NCBI RefSeq assembly: GCF_000174415.1
Contig: NZ_ACJM01000004.1
Span: 124,001 to 188,000, forward strand
DNA: 64,000 bases
Direction of reading: 5' to 3'
Source of the DNA: Dethiobacter alkaliphilus AHT 1
GTDB taxonomy: Bacteria > Bacillota > Dethiobacteria > Dethiobacterales > Dethiobacteraceae
Shown: positions 17,861-27,561 of the stretch, piece by piece
Layout: each line of letters opens with the position of its first letter
How positions within the stretch are numbered: position 1 is the first letter of the stretch
Notes under the pieces: model-generated
The model's database searches: none
Told to the model about the DNA's origin: nothing
Seen by the model: the letters and a program-made list of their open reading frames with translations, nothing else
Translations under genes and position numbers: made by a program

Positions 17861-17864
17861 AGTG

Positions 17865-18458
17865 CTATTGTTCGTTTTGCACAAACTGCTGAATTACCTT
17901 CCAGATATCATCTTTGCCTTCGCCGGTTTTGGCTGAAAACATGATCACCGGCCCCTGGGAGCCCAGGCCCAGGCCTTCCCGCACCTGTTTGACGTGCTTT
18001 TGCCTGTTGCCGCGGGAAATCTTATCCGCTTTGGTGGCCACAATAATGGTGGGGATATTGAAGTGAATCAGCCACTGATACATGGCAAGGTCGTCGGCGG
18101 TGGGCGGATGGCGCAAATCTACCAGCTGAGCCACCACCTGCAGGGTCTCCCTTGTTTGCAGGTAGTTTTCAATTAACAGGCCCCACTGCTTCTTCATTTC
18201 ATGGGACACGCGGGCAAAACCATAGCCCGGCAAATCAGCAAAGTAGAAGGCTTCATTGATGAGGAAAAAGTTAATCAGCCGTGTTTTCCCTGGGTTGCCG
18301 CTGGTCAAAGCCAGCTTTTTGCGGTTTACCAGAGAATTTAACAGCGTAGATTTACCCACATTGGAGCGGCCCACAAAGGCCACCTCCGGCAGCATATCGG
18401 TGGGAAACTGCTCGGCCCCTGCCGCACTGATGATAAATTCGGCTGACTTAATCTTCAT
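17865..18458 (-). CDS. engB: Ribosome-biogenesis GTPase EngB (YsxC/YihA)
   Basis: 197-residue TrmE-Era-EngA-EngB-type GTPase needed for assembly of the 50S subunit. G1 is [15 protein letters not shown]3 is DLPGYG, and G4 is in VATKADK with G5 near [11 protein letters not shown] at 18458 (MKIKSAEF) is chosen because the longer in-frame version up to 18515 only reads the end of lon in another frame. It overlaps the lon stop by 11 bases, the usual lonA-engB pairing in Firmicutes. Confidence 0.95.
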   Translation of the reverse strand: MKIKSAEFIISAAGAEQFPTDMLPEVAFVGRSNVGKSTLLNSLVNRKKLALTSGNPGKTRLINFFLINEAFYFADLPGYGFARVSHEMKKQWGLLIENYLQTRETLQVVAQLVDLRHPPTADDLAMYQWLIHFNIPTIIVATKADKISRGNRQKHVKQVREGLGLGSQGPVIMFSAKTGEGKDDIWKVIQQFVQNEQ

Positions 18459-20775
18459 CTTTTGCTTCCGCCAAGGCGTGCTCCAGCACCTGGTCCATAT
18501 GCTCCACCAGGACAAACTCCAGTTTGCGGCGCACGTTATCGGGTATTTCCGAAATGTCTTTTTTGTTTTCCGCCGGTAGCAGAATGGTTTTAATGCCGGC
18601 CCGATGGGCAGCCAGAACCTTTTCCTTCACACCGCCGATGGGCAGTACACGCCCGCGCAGGGTAATCTCTCCGGTCATGGCCACTGTCCGGCAGGATGGG
18701 CGTTGTGTCAGTGCGGAAATCAGTGCCGTAGCCATGGTGATGCCGGCGGAAGGCCCGTCTTTGGGAATGGCGCCTTCGGGAATATGAACATGGATATCAT
18801 ATTTTTCATGGAAATCTTCCTCAATGCCCAGCTCATTGGCCCGGGTCCGAATATAGGACAGGCCGGCCTGAGCAGACTCCCGCATCACATCGCCAAGCTT
18901 ACCGGTGAGCATGAGCTTGCCTTTGCCTTTCATCAGCGTCACTTCAATCACCAGGGTATCGCCGCCCACTTCGGTCCAGGCCAGGCCCGTGGCAATGCCC
19001 ACCTCATCTTCTTTTTCCGCCATGCCGAACCGGTAGCGCGGAATGCCAAGATACTTATCCAGGTTCTGCACAGTGATGGCAGCGCGTTTTTTCTCATCCC
19101 GCACCACCTCTTTTGCCGTCTTGCGGCAAATGGAGGCCAACTGCCTTTCCAGGTTACGTACCCCTGCTTCCCGGGTGTACTGCCGGATAATTTTGCGCAG
19201 CGTTTTCTCCGACACGGTAAGGTTTTTCTTAGTCAAACCGTGCTCTTTAATCTGCTTGGGCAGTAGATACCGCTCCGCAATCTTAACCTTCTCTTCTTCG
19301 GTATAGCCGGGGATGTAGATTGTTTCCATGCGGTCCAAAAGCGGCTGAGGAATATTATAAAGAGTATTGGCAGTGGTCAGAAACATCACATTGGACAAAT
19401 CAAAGGGGATTTCCAGATAGTGATCGGCAAAACTGTTGTTCTGCTCCGGGTCCAATACTTCAAGAAGCGCCGCCGACGGGTCTCCCCTAAAATCGGTGGA
19501 CATCTTATCGATTTCATCCAGCAAAAAGACCGGGTTTTGGGACTTGGCCTGCCGCATGGCCTGAATAATCCGGCCCGGCATAGCGCCCACATATGTTCTG
19601 CGATGGCCCCGGATTTCCGCTTCATCGCGCACACCGCCCAGAGACATCCGGACAAAATTTCTCTCCAGCGCACGGGCAATGGAACGGGCCAGCGAAGTTT
19701 TACCCACACCGGGCGGACCCACCAGGCAAAGAATGGGGCCTTTTAGCTTTTTGGCCAGCTGCCGTACCGCCAGATACTCAATAATACGTTCCTTTACTTT
19801 TTCCAAACCATAATGATCTTCATCCAGTATTTCCTCCGCCCGGTTTAAATCCAGGCGGTCATCGGTCTGATAAACCCAGGGAATAGCCAGAATCCAGTCC
19901 AGATAATTGCGGATAACCACCGCTTCTGCCGCAGCAGGCGGCATCTTCTCCAGGCGCTCCACCTCTTTGAGCGCTTTCTCTTCCACCTCTTCAGGCAACT
20001 CCGCCTCGGATATTTTCTCCCTGTATTCATCTGCTTCCGCCATCCGTTCATCTTTTTCGCCCAGTTCTTTTTGGATGGCCTTCATTTGTTCGCGCAAATA
20101 ATATTCTTTTTGTGTCCGCTCCATTTGCTTGCGAACCCGCAGATTTATCTTGCGCTCTATTTCCAGAACTTCCATCTCATGGCTTAAGATGGCGGATAAC
20201 TTATCCAGACGGTCCCGCGGCGACGTGGCTTCCAAAATATCCTGCTTCTGCTGGATTTTAAGCGTCAGATGAGAGGCAATAATGTCGGCCAGCCGTCCCG
20301 GCTCGTCAATGGAAGATACCGTCACCAAAGTTTCCGGCGGTATCTTTTTACTCAGCTTGATATACTGCTCAAACTGGTAAAGCACGCTGCGCATCAATGC
20401 TTCAACTTCCACGCTTTTCCCATTGTCATCATCCAATTCTTCCGCTTCCACTTTAAAAAACGGATCGGACTCAACAAACTCCCGGACATAGGCCCGGGAC
20501 AGCCCTTCCACCAGAACACGGATGGTTCCGCCGGGGAGCTTGAGCATTTGCTTAATTTGCGCTACGGTCCCCATGGAATAGATTTCTTCAGGGGTTGGTT
20601 CATCAATACGTGCTTCTTTTTGCGCCACCAGCAGGACTTTATTATCCTCGACCATGGCCTGCTCCAGTGCGCTTACAGACCGCTCCCTGCCCACATCCAA
20701 GTGGAGCACCATATTGGGAAATACCAGAATACCCCGCAATGGCAACAACGGCAATGTTTTAGTTTTTTCAGCCAT
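18448..20775 (-). CDS. lon: ATP-dependent protease La (LonA)
   Basis: 775-residue cytoplasmic ATP-dependent serine protease. The N-terminal substrate-binding domain begins [20 protein letters not shown] coiled-coil region precedes the AAA+ module with Walker [14 protein letters not shown] and Walker [10 protein letters not shown]. The C-terminal protease domain has the catalytic Ser in [14 protein letters not shown] and the Lys partner in [10 protein letters not shown]. Length is typical. It lies downstream of lonB, engB overlaps its end, and its leader has a notable stem (20817-20874). Confidence 0.97.
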   Translation of the reverse strand: MAEKTKTLPLLPLRGILVFPNMVLHLDVGRERSVSALEQAMVEDNKVLLVAQKEARIDEPTPEEIYSMGTVAQIKQMLKLPGGTIRVLVEGLSRAYVREFVESDPFFKVEAEELDDDNGKSVEVEALMRSVLYQFEQYIKLSKKIPPETLVTVSSIDEPGRLADIIASHLTLKIQQKQDILEATSPRDRLDKLSAILSHEMEVLEIERKINLRVRKQMERTQKEYYLREQMKAIQKELGEKDERMAEADEYREKISEAELPEEVEEKALKEVERLEKMPPAAAEAVVIRNYLDWILAIPWVYQTDDRLDLNRAEEILDEDHYGLEKVKERIIEYLAVRQLAKKLKGPILCLVGPPGVGKTSLARSIARALERNFVRMSLGGVRDEAEIRGHRRTYVGAMPGRIIQAMRQAKSQNPVFLLDEIDKMSTDFRGDPSAALLEVLDPEQNNSFADHYLEIPFDLSNVMFLTTANTLYNIPQPLLDRMETIYIPGYTEEEKVKIAERYLLPKQIKEHGLTKKNLTVSEKTLRKIIRQYTREAGVRNLERQLASICRKTAKEVVRDEKKRAAITVQNLDKYLGIPRYRFGMAEKEDEVGIATGLAWTEVGGDTLVIEVTLMKGKGKLMLTGKLGDVMRESAQAGLSYIRTRANELGIEEDFHEKYDIHVHIPEGAIPKDGPSAGITMATALISALTQRPSCRTVAMTGEITLRGRVLPIGGVKEKVLAAHRAGIKTILLPAENKKDISEIPDNVRRKLEFVLVEHMDQVLEHALAEAKDED

Positions 20776-20816
20776 GGAGTTTCAACCTCCATTCCTTTTT
20801 ATGTCTTGTTTTCTGT

Positions 20817-20874
20817 AGGAAATCATAGCTATTCCGGCCTTTTAACGTATTCGCCCACCACGCAGGGATTTCCT
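20817..20874 (-). promoter_or_regulatory. Stem-bounded leader element upstream of lon
   Basis: Perfect 8-bp arms AGGAAATC (20817-20824) and GATTTCCT (20867-20874) enclose 42 bases. In minus-strand sense the interior contains GGTGGGCGAATACG and AAGGCCGGAATAGC. It ends 41 bases before the lon start codon. It resembles short palindrome-bounded elements I associate with Clostridia leaders, but I cannot name the family. It could be an operator, an RNA hairpin or a dispersed repeat. Confidence 0.5.
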
Positions 20875-20950
20875 TTATATAGTTCTCAAATGTTACCATT
20901 TTGTAAGAACCACGGATAAACCTGGCTGCAGGGGAGAAAGAGGTTAAAAT

Positions 20951-22627
20951 CTACACAGGGGAAGCCGACAACACCGCTGCCTGCCCCGTATGTGCGGACT
21001 TGCTTTCCTCCTGCAACGCATGCTTGAACACATCTCCCAGCGAGTCAACGGCCACAACTTCCACATCAGGAATCTTAGCAAAAGCCTGCTGCCAGTTTTC
21101 CCGCGGGATGATAACTTTTCGGGCCCCCGCCTGACGGGCGGCATCCACCTTGCTGACTACTCCGCCCACCGGACGGACAAAACCGCGCACAGAAATCTCT
21201 CCCGTCATGGCCACCGTATTTAAAACAGGAATGCCGGTGAGAGAAGAATAGATGGCGGTGGCAATGGAAATGCCCGCCGAGGGGCCATCGATGGGTGTGC
21301 CGCCGGGGAAGTTGACATGGATATCGTATTCGTTGGGGTCCACATCCAGATGATCCCGCAGAACGGTCAGTACGTTTTCCACCGAACCCTTAGCCATGCT
21401 TTTGCGTCGGATCACCCGGCGCGCACTGCCCATTTCTTCTTCCTCCACCACACCGGTTACATGGACATGCCCCCGCCCAGGCCCTAAGTGATGAGAGGCC
21501 ACTTCTATTTCAATAATGGTTCCCATGCTGGGACCGTACACAGCCAGGCCGTTAACGTAGCCCACCTGCGGCCTGGGGGGAATTTTCTTTTCCGGCCGGG
21601 GCGACATCTGACTGGCGTTTACTACCCACTCCACATCCTGCAGGCGTAAATGCTTATTTTCCTGATGATCACACAAAGCTATCCCGGCAGCAATCTGCAC
21701 CGTGTTCACCGCTTCGCGGCCATTGGTGGCATATTTTTTGATTACCTCCAATGCGCTGTCTTCCATCACGAACTCAATGCGCTTGGCCGCATTCAGGGCC
21801 ACCTGTCCGATTTCTTCGGGCAAAAGCCCACGGAAGAAAACCTCCAGGCAGCGTGAACGTATGGCCGGCGGAATATCTTCCGGGGTCCGGGTGGTGGCAC
21901 CTATCAGGCGAAAATCGGCGGGGAGGCCGTTTTGGAATATTTCATGAATGTGCTGCGGAACATTTTTATCTTCCGGGTTATAATACGCACTCTCCAAAAA
22001 CACTTTCCGGTCTTCCAGCACCTTAAGCAGTTTATTCATTTGTGTGGGATGTAATTCGCCGATTTCATCAATAAAAAGGACGCCTCCATGGGCCTTACTT
22101 ACCGCTCCCGGTTTGGGCTGGGGAATACCAGCCATTCCCATGGGACCGGCACCCTGATAAATAGGATCATGAACCGAACCGATGAGGGGATCGGCAATCC
22201 CGCGCTCATCGAACCTGGCGGTGGTGGCATCCAGTTCCACAAACTTGGCATCACTGTTAAAGGGAGAACCCGAATTCCGCTTGGCTTCTTCCAGCACAAG
22301 GCGTGCCACCGCAGTCTTACCAACCCCCGGCGGACCATAAACAATTACATGCTGCGGGTTGGGACCGCACAAAGCTGCCCGCAGAGATTTCAACCCTTCC
22401 TCCTGCCCGATGATTTCCGAAAACGAAGCAGGCCGGGTTTTTTCAGCCAAAGGTTCAGTCAGGCTTATTTCCCGCATTCGTCGCAACTGCTCCATCTCTT
22501 TGCGGGACTCCTTGTCCACCGCCACTTTGCTGGACTGCTGCGAACGCAACAAGTTCCAAAAATACAGGCCAATGACTATGGCAAAAAAAACTTGTACAAA
22601 ACCGATTATCGGCGCTAAGTTTGTCAC
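20951..22627 (-). CDS. lonB: Membrane-anchored ATP-dependent protease LonB
   Basis: 558-residue protein of the Bacillus LonB type, tied to sporulation in that group. It has one N-terminal membrane helix (residues about 8-27), an AAA+ domain with Walker [16 protein letters not shown] and Walker B VLFIDEIGEL, and a C-terminal Lon protease domain with PIDGPSAGISIATA and the catalytic Lys in VVSKVDAARQAG. The long Lon N-domain is absent, as in the family. It sits between clpX, from which it is separated by a terminator, and lonA. Confidence 0.93.
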   Translation of the reverse strand: MTNLAPIIGFVQVFFAIVIGLYFWNLLRSQQSSKVAVDKESRKEMEQLRRMREISLTEPLAEKTRPASFSEIIGQEEGLKSLRAALCGPNPQHVIVYGPPGVGKTAVARLVLEEAKRNSGSPFNSDAKFVELDATTARFDERGIADPLIGSVHDPIYQGAGPMGMAGIPQPKPGAVSKAHGGVLFIDEIGELHPTQMNKLLKVLEDRKVFLESAYYNPEDKNVPQHIHEIFQNGLPADFRLIGATTRTPEDIPPAIRSRCLEVFFRGLLPEEIGQVALNAAKRIEFVMEDSALEVIKKYATNGREAVNTVQIAAGIALCDHQENKHLRLQDVEWVVNASQMSPRPEKKIPPRPQVGYVNGLAVYGPSMGTIIEIEVASHHLGPGRGHVHVTGVVEEEEMGSARRVIRRKSMAKGSVENVLTVLRDHLDVDPNEYDIHVNFPGGTPIDGPSAGISIATAIYSSLTGIPVLNTVAMTGEISVRGFVRPVGGVVSKVDAARQAGARKVIIPRENWQQAFAKIPDVEVVAVDSLGDVFKHALQEESKSAHTGQAAVLSASPV

Positions 22628-22692
22628 ATCTTTCCCCCCTTGGTCAAACTAACACATTTTGCTCTTGCGTTAGTATTACCCAAGGGAGGATG

Positions 22693-22719
22693 AAAAAACC
22701 GCCCCTTTAAGGGCGGTTT
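22693..22719 (-). terminator. Terminator after clpX
   Basis: AAACCGCCC / GGGCGGTTT, a perfect 9-bp stem with a six-base loop, ends the tig-clpP-clpX unit. On the minus strand it is followed by a run of six T. Confidence 0.9.
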
Positions 22720-22727
22720 GTAATAAC

Positions 22728-23990
22728 TTAAGCCGATTCTTCTTTTTTCTTTTTGCGCTTATCAGCTGTAACCAAAATGGGTTTTTCCTTATTCTGAATG
22801 GCTTCTTTGGTAATAATGCATTTGCCGATATCATCCCGGGTAGGCAGCTCATACATCACATCCAGAAGTATACCTTCCAGGATGGCTCTCAGGCCACGGG
22901 CTCCGGTATTACGCCGGATCGCTTCCTCGGCAATAATCTCCAGTGTGCCATCCTTAAATTCCAGATTCACACAATCCAGCTCAAACAGTTTCTGATACTG
23001 CTTGGTCAGGGCGTTGCGGGGTTCGGTAAGAATCCGCACCAGTGCTTCCTCATCCAAAGCATCCAGAGTTGCCACCACCGGTACACGGCCCACAAATTCA
23101 GGAATTAACCCGTATTTAATCAGATCCTGTGGCAGGACATGACGCAAAATTTCTCCGATGTTGCCGTCCTGTTTTGCAGCGACTTCGGCACCAAAACCAA
23201 TGCCTTTTTTGCCGATACGGTCCTGAATCAGTTTTTCAATTCCATCAAAAGCTCCGCCGCAAATAAAGAGGATATTGGTGGTGTCAATCTGCATGAATTC
23301 CTGATGGGGATGCTTGCGGCCGCCCTGTGGCGGGACGCTGGCCACCGTTCCTTCCAGGATCTTCAGCAGTGCCTGCTGCACACCTTCACCGGACACATCT
23401 CGTGTTATGGATGGATTGTCGGTCTTGCGAGCAATTTTATCAATCTCGTCAATGTAGACAATGCCCTTTTCAGCCTTTTCCAAATCATAATCGGCAGACT
23501 GAATCAGCTTCAGTAAAATATTTTCCACATCTTCACCGACATAACCGGCCTCCGTCAAAGAGGTGGCGTCGGCGATGGCAAAAGGCACATTCAGGATTCT
23601 GGCCAAAGTTTGCGCCAGAAGGGTTTTACCCACACCTGTGGGTCCAATCAAAGCGATGTTACTTTTTTGGATCTCCACATCATCGGGCTTTTGTTCGGTA
23701 TTAATGCGTTTGTAATGATTGTAAACCGCCACCGCCAGGGATTTCTTGGCTTCGTCCTGACCAATAATGTACTGGTCCAGGATATCCTTGATTTCCGTGG
23801 GCTTTGGTAGCTCAACCAGGTCAAGCTCCATTTCTTCAGAAAGCTCTTCCTCGATGATTTCATTGCAAAGTTCAATACACTCATCGCAAATGTAAACACC
23901 GGGACCTGCCACCAGCTTGCGTACCTGTTCCTGGGTCTTGCCGCAGAAGGAACACTTCAGTTGCCCCTTCTCATCGTTGAACTTAAACAT
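22728..23990 (-). CDS. clpX: ATP-dependent Clp protease ATP-binding subunit ClpX
   Basis: 420-residue AAA+ unfoldase that feeds substrates to ClpP. The N-terminal zinc-binding domain shows CSFCGKTQ...CDECIELC. Walker A is [15 protein letters not shown] and Walker [12 protein letters not shown], with the IGF-like loop GIGFGAEV that docks on ClpP near residue 270. The C-terminal tail is Lys/Glu-rich. It follows clpP by 21 bases. Standard length. Confidence 0.97.
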   Translation of the reverse strand: MFKFNDEKGQLKCSFCGKTQEQVRKLVAGPGVYICDECIELCNEIIEEELSEEMELDLVELPKPTEIKDILDQYIIGQDEAKKSLAVAVYNHYKRINTEQKPDDVEIQKSNIALIGPTGVGKTLLAQTLARILNVPFAIADATSLTEAGYVGEDVENILLKLIQSADYDLEKAEKGIVYIDEIDKIARKTDNPSITRDVSGEGVQQALLKILEGTVASVPPQGGRKHPHQEFMQIDTTNILFICGGAFDGIEKLIQDRIGKKGIGFGAEVAAKQDGNIGEILRHVLPQDLIKYGLIPEFVGRVPVVATLDALDEEALVRILTEPRNALTKQYQKLFELDCVNLEFKDGTLEIIAEEAIRRNTGARGLRAILEGILLDVMYELPTRDDIGKCIITKEAIQNKEKPILVTADKRKKKKEESA

Positions 23991-24011
23991 AAATTTCCCT
24001 CCTAGAGGAGT

Positions 24012-24593
24012 CTAACGTTTCTCCAGTACGCCGTCAATTAAACCATACTCTTTTGCCTGCTCTGCCGACATGAAATAATCACGGTCCGTATCCCGGGCAA
24101 TTTGCTCCACCGGTTTTCCGGTATGGCCTGACAGAATTTCATTTAACCGCTCACGGATCCGCAGAATTTCCTTGGCATGGATTTCAATATCCACCGCCTG
24201 ACCCTGCGCACCACCGAGAGGCTGGTGAACCATAATGCGGGAGTTGGGTAGCGAAAAACGCTTGCCGTCCGCACCGGCGGCTAATAGCACCGCGCCCATG
24301 CTGGCGGCTAAACCAACACAGATGGTTGAAACATCCGGCTTGATATACTGCATTGTGTCATAGATGGCCAGCCCGGCATAGACAGATCCACCGGGAGAAT
24401 TAACATAAATATTAATGTCTTTCTCCGGATCTTCAGACTCTAAAAACAATAACTGGGCAATGACCAGATTCGCCACATTATCGTCAATGGGGCTGCCGAT
24501 AAAGATAATGCGGTCTTTTAACAGCCGTGAATAAATGTCATAGGCACGCTCACCGCGATTGGTTTGTTCAACCACCATCGGTACCAGATTCAT
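24012..24593 (-). CDS. clpP: ATP-dependent Clp protease proteolytic subunit ClpP
   Basis: 193-residue serine protease forming the ClpP chamber. The catalytic Ser is in [14 protein letters not shown] (about residue 97), the His in [11 protein letters not shown] (about 122) and the Asp in [11 protein letters not shown] (about 171). The N-terminal [20 protein letters not shown] is typical. It lies 11 bases after tig and 21 before clpX. Confidence 0.97.
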   Translation of the reverse strand: MNLVPMVVEQTNRGERAYDIYSRLLKDRIIFIGSPIDDNVANLVIAQLLFLESEDPEKDINIYVNSPGGSVYAGLAIYDTMQYIKPDVSTICVGLAASMGAVLLAAGADGKRFSLPNSRIMVHQPLGGAQGQAVDIEIHAKEILRIRERLNEILSGHTGKPVEQIARDTDRDYFMSAEQAKEYGLIDGVLEKR

Positions 24594-24604
24594 CAGGATC
24601 CCTC

Positions 24605-25921
24605 CTACTCTTCCTGCTTGGGCTCGGAAGCAGCTACGTCGGTGATTTTTGCTTCCTCCATCAGGAAGTCCACAGCTTTGCGGAACTTGATTTCCTGGCG
24701 GAGTACATTGGACTGCCCCTGTGCTTCAAAGTATTCTTTGATTGTTTCCACAGGCTGGCCGTAGCTCTCCGCAAACTTTTCAATTCGCTCTTCTACTTCT
24801 TCGTCCGTGGCCTCAATTCCTTCTTTTTCAATAATTGCATCCAACACCAGGTTTGCCTTAACACGCTGCCCGGCCTCTTCCCGCTTCTCTTCCCGCAAGT
24901 CTTCCATGGTCTTGCCGGTCAGAGAAGTAAACTTCTCCAGTGTAAGGCCCTGCATACGTAAGAACTGTTCCATTTCCCCGGTCATGCGATCGATTTCGCG
25001 CTCCACCATGGGGTCGGGCACCGGAGCTTCGGAATTTGCAGCCACTGCCTGCACCACTTTTTCTTCCACTACTGTCTTGGCTCTGTTTTCCTCTTCCTCT
25101 TTCAGCTTATTCAAAACGTCTTCTTTTAATTCAGCAAGAGTACCGAATTCCGATACTTCTGCTGCAAAATCATCATTGAGCTCCGGGTATTCTTTCCTCT
25201 TAACTTCCTGAACTTTCACCTTAAAGGTAACAGGCTTACCCGCCAAATCCTCGCTGTGATAGTCTTCAGGGAAGGTAACATCAATATCCTTCTCCTCGCC
25301 GGCTTTCATGCCCACAACCTGCTCTTCAAAGCCGGGGATAAAAGAACCGGAACCAACTTCCAGGGAATGGCCTTCAGCGCTGCCGCCTTCAAATGGCTCT
25401 CCGTCTTTATAGCCGGTGAAATCAATTACAGCCAAATCACCCTGTTCTACCGCGCCGTCCACCACATGCATCTTAACATGTTCATGCCTCATGGCATCAA
25501 GCTTCTTTTCCACGTCATCTTCGGTAATTTCCTTGAGCTCGCGGGTAACTTCCACGCCACGGTATTCGCCCAGCTCAACTTCCGGCTTAACCTCAACAGT
25601 GGCCTTAAAAATAAAAGGCTTGCCCTTTTCCATTTGTACCAGGTCAATCTCCGGTCTGTCAATCGGTTCGATTCCCGCTTCTTCCACCGCATTGTCATAA
25701 GCGTCGGGAACCATAATTTCCAAAGCCTCTTCATAGAGGACTTCCGGGCCAAACCGACTTTCCAGGATGGGGCGTGGTACCTTTCCCTTGCGGAAACCGG
25801 GTAAGCTTACCTGTTTAACCACTTTCTTATAAGCCTGATTCAGTGCATCTTCCACCACGGGCTGTTCAACTTCAATTTCTAAAGCAACTTTGCTGCCGTC
25901 TATTTTCTCCACTTTAACCAT
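24605..25921 (-). CDS. tig: Trigger factor
   Basis: 438-residue ribosome-bound chaperone and peptidyl-prolyl isomerase. The ribosome-binding domain has the GFRKGKVPR signature near residue 43, the FKBP domain includes [18 protein letters not shown] and [11 protein letters not shown], and the long C-terminal helical domain is Glu-rich. ATG at 25921 is preceded by AAGGAG with eight bases of spacing. It is first in tig-clpP-clpX. Confidence 0.97.
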   Translation of the reverse strand: MVKVEKIDGSKVALEIEVEQPVVEDALNQAYKKVVKQVSLPGFRKGKVPRPILESRFGPEVLYEEALEIMVPDAYDNAVEEAGIEPIDRPEIDLVQMEKGKPFIFKATVEVKPEVELGEYRGVEVTRELKEITEDDVEKKLDAMRHEHVKMHVVDGAVEQGDLAVIDFTGYKDGEPFEGGSAEGHSLEVGSGSFIPGFEEQVVGMKAGEEKDIDVTFPEDYHSEDLAGKPVTFKVKVQEVKRKEYPELNDDFAAEVSEFGTLAELKEDVLNKLKEEEENRAKTVVEEKVVQAVAANSEAPVPDPMVEREIDRMTGEMEQFLRMQGLTLEKFTSLTGKTMEDLREEKREEAGQRVKANLVLDAIIEKEGIEATDEEVEERIEKFAESYGQPVETIKEYFEAQGQSNVLRQEIKFRKAVDFLMEEAKITDVAASEPKQEE

Positions 25922-26124
25922 GTACTATGCTCCTTTATTAAGTATTTTATTTTATGCAAACAGGTTTTACCTGTGTCATATCGCATATATTATTTCTGCC
26001 AGAGTCTGAGATGAAGGTACCATAAAAGTTTAAGTCTGCCAAGTATTTTACCATTAATTTAAGTAAAATGAAAGCTAAATCCCCTTACAACGGAAAAAAT
26101 ATCAAAAAAGCAGGTCAAAGTATC
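25922..26124. other. Leader region of tig
   Basis: About 200 AT-rich bases between repeat element A and tig. It has a small hairpin, ACAGGT-TTT-ACCTGT (25960-25974). A weak minus-strand TTGGCA-N17-TACCTT pair near 26040 might be the promoter, but I would not rely on it. Confidence 0.35.
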
Positions 26125-26228
26125 AAGAAAGGCGCGCTCTTTCGGTTTCCTCAGCGCGCGGTTTTCAGTACTGCTTACATTAACAGCTTCGCTATCTGCG
26201 AAGCGTTAGAATTTCCCAGCAGTATAAA
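26125..26228. repeat. Structured intergenic repeat, copy A
   Basis: One of three related elements of about 100 bases (others at 29420 and 36882). Pairing in this copy: GCGCGCT (26132-26138) with AGCGCGC (26153-26159), TACTGCT (26169-26175) with AGCAGTA (26218-26224), and the enclosed hairpin GCTTCGC / GCGAAGC (26186-26192 and 26198-26204). It shares AAGAAA, TCGGTTTCCTCAGCG, AAGCGTTA and AATTTCC with the other copies. It lies directly beyond the tRNA-Gly terminator in the minus direction and upstream of tig. Confidence 0.75.
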
Positions 26229-26248
26229 AAAACGCCAAAGTGGCGTTT
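26225..26248 (-). terminator. Terminator of tRNA-Gly(GCC)
   Basis: AAACGCCA / TGGCGTTT with a three-base loop, followed on the minus strand by a run of seven T. It lies 8 bases after the tRNA 3' end. Confidence 0.9.
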
Positions 26249-26256
26249 ATATTTTA

Positions 26257-26331
26257 TGGAGCGGAAAACGAGATTCGAACTCGCGACCCTCGCCTTGGCA
26301 AGGCGATGCTCTACCACTGAGCTATTTCCGC
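26257..26331 (-). tRNA. tRNA-Gly (anticodon GCC)
   Basis: The minus strand folds as a standard cloverleaf. The acceptor GCGGAAA pairs with TTTTCCGC sequence, the anticodon loop is TTGCCAA with GCC, and the T-loop reads GTTCGAATC. The 3' CCA is encoded. It stands alone, divergent from the selenoprotein gene, and has its own terminator. Confidence 0.96.
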
Positions 26332-26599
26332 AGGTATAAAACTAATATAGAGTATAAAATTTTTTACCTCCAAAGTCAAGCCCTTCGACTAATTTCCAAA
26401 ACCCACCCTTTCTGATTATAACCTTTAGTTATAGCTATACAACATAGTTATGACATTCACAAACAAAACCCCTGTATTTATTGGCTTTATCCCCTCCTCC
26501 GGGACAAAGCAGCCCGTTTTGGGCCCCCATTTCAGGCAGGATGTTTATGATAGGCGTGACTAATATATTAGTAATCAAATATGTAAGGGGGTAACTACA
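26332..26599. promoter_or_regulatory. Divergent control region between tRNA-Gly and the Sec cytochrome gene
   Basis: 268 bases with starts on both sides. A perfect 14-bp palindrome, ACTAATATATTAGT (26559-26572), lies 27 bases before the GTG start of the cytochrome gene and could be an operator covering the -10/+1 region. A TAATAT inside it could act as a -10, but no convincing -35 was found. AAGGGGG at about 26585-26591 is the ribosome binding site. Confidence 0.5.
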
Positions 26600-27400
26600 G
26601 TGGCTGAAGAAAAAGGATTGTCAAGAAGAACATTGCTAAGGGGGGCAGGGTACTCACTGGCCGGCCTCACCCTGGCCGGTACAGTTGGTATGCTGCTGCC
26701 GGGATGCGGCACAGATGAAGGGACTGCTGCAGAAAACGGGGAGGTTGCAGCTGCTAAGTGGCCATTAAATTATGCTAAACTGGATCCAGATGAAGCGGCG
26801 CAAAGAGGGTACGATGCCTATTGGGAGGACGGCTGAGGCTACGGTGTAGCCCAAGGTCTTTTGGGCTATTTGGCTGAAGAAGTGGGTTATCCGTTTAACC
26901 AGATTCCCGCCGAAACATTTGGTTCTTACCGAGGCGGCGTGGAAGGCTGGGGATCAATCTGTGGAGCACTGGTTCCTGCCATCTCCGTCATTAATCTGGT
27001 GGTAGACAAAGAAGACAGAGCTTCCCTGGTTAACGAACTGATGGCCTGGTACAAGGAATTTCCCTTCCCCGAATTCCAACCGGCAGGGCTGGATTTGCCC
27101 GGCGTCCCCATTAACTCCAGCCTGTGCCATGTTTCCGTGACCAAATGGATGGAGGAAACAGGGTATGGCCCCAGAAGCTCTCCGGAGCGCGGCGAAAGGT
27201 GTGCCGGCCTCACTGCAGATGTAAGCAAATTCACCGCCGCCATGCTCAACAAATACTTCGAAGAAGGCTCCTATACCGGACAATACGCAGTATCCCCCGC
27301 AACAGGCCAGTGTATGGCCTGTCACGAAGAAAATGTTAAACCGTATGCTCACGGTAAGGAAGACTGCATAGAATGTCACGGTGACCCGCACGAGGATTAA
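26600..27400 (+). CDS. Predicted selenoprotein: Tat-exported split-Soret-type diheme cytochrome c lipoprotein (TGA at 26834-26836 read as Sec)
   Basis: Read through one TGA, the frame gives 266 residues. GTG at 26600 follows AAGGGGG by eight bases. Residues 8-15 (SRRTLLRG) form a twin-arginine signal and LLPGC puts a lipidation Cys at 36. The body has Sec79, Cys121 (in GWGSICGALVPA), Cys176 (SSLCHVSV) and Cys201 (ERCAGL), the spacing of the four conserved Cys of the C_GCAxxG_C_C family. CMACH (238-242) and CIECH (256-260) are two heme c sites. This combination is that of split-Soret cytochrome c from sulfate reducers, where four Cys are thought to hold an Fe-S cluster. Homology continues across the TGA (GYGVAQGLLGYLAEEVGYP follows it), and a SECIS-like hairpin follows. 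A sequencing error or nonsense mutation is the alternative. It is the only plus-strand gene in the window. selA/selB/selC are not in the window. Confidence 0.85.
26846..26869 (+). promoter_or_regulatory. Bacterial SECIS-like hairpin
   Basis: The stem GUAGCCCAA / UUGGGCUAU (9 pairs, one G-U at the base) has a six-base loop GGUCUU (26855-26860). It begins 9 bases after the TGA, and the loop begins 18 bases after it. Bacterial SECIS elements put a loop with G in its first two positions 16-37 bases after the UGA; the E. coli fdhF loop likewise contains GGUCU. An alternative shorter pairing GGCTAC / GTAGCC right after the TGA competes with the base of this stem. Confidence 0.8.
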
Positions 27401-27410
27401 GGTACATGCA

Positions 27411-27441
27411 AAAACCACGGGTATATATACCCGTGGTTTTT
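27411..27441. terminator. Bidirectional terminator between the Sec cytochrome gene and the tRNA-Leu cluster
   Basis: AAAACCACGGGTATA / TATACCCGTGGTTTT forms a perfect long stem with A-run and T-run flanks on both strands. It lies 10 bases after the cytochrome stop codon and 18 after the 3' end of the convergent tRNA-Leu. Confidence 0.92.
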
Positions 27442-27458
27442 ATCTACATAAATTTAAA

Positions 27459-27544
27459 TGGTGCGGGCGAAGGGACTTGAACCCCCAAGGGAAAAACCCA
27501 CTAGATCCTAAGTCTAGCGCGTGTGCCAATTTCGCCACGCCCGC
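27459..27544 (-). tRNA. tRNA-Leu (anticodon TAG)
   Basis: Minus-strand type II cloverleaf with a long variable arm. Acceptor GCGGGCG pairs with CGCCCGC, the anticodon loop is CTTAGGA (TAG), and the T-loop reads GTTCAAGTC. The 3' end CGCCCGC-A-CCA is encoded. Last gene of an Arg-His-Leu cluster. Confidence 0.96.
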
Positions 27545-27561
27545 CCAAAAAAAAACAATAT

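Noticed and set aside
17577-17864. T-box leader of valS
   Set aside because: The side upstream of the valS start has no AGGGTGG-type T-box motif; this region is occupied by repeats downstream of the engB frame.
26600-26836. A 78-residue stand-alone truncated lipoprotein, with a separate gene from 26861
   Set aside because: Both halves are in one frame, homology-like sequence runs across the TGA, there is no SD before 26861, and a SECIS-like hairpin follows the TGA.
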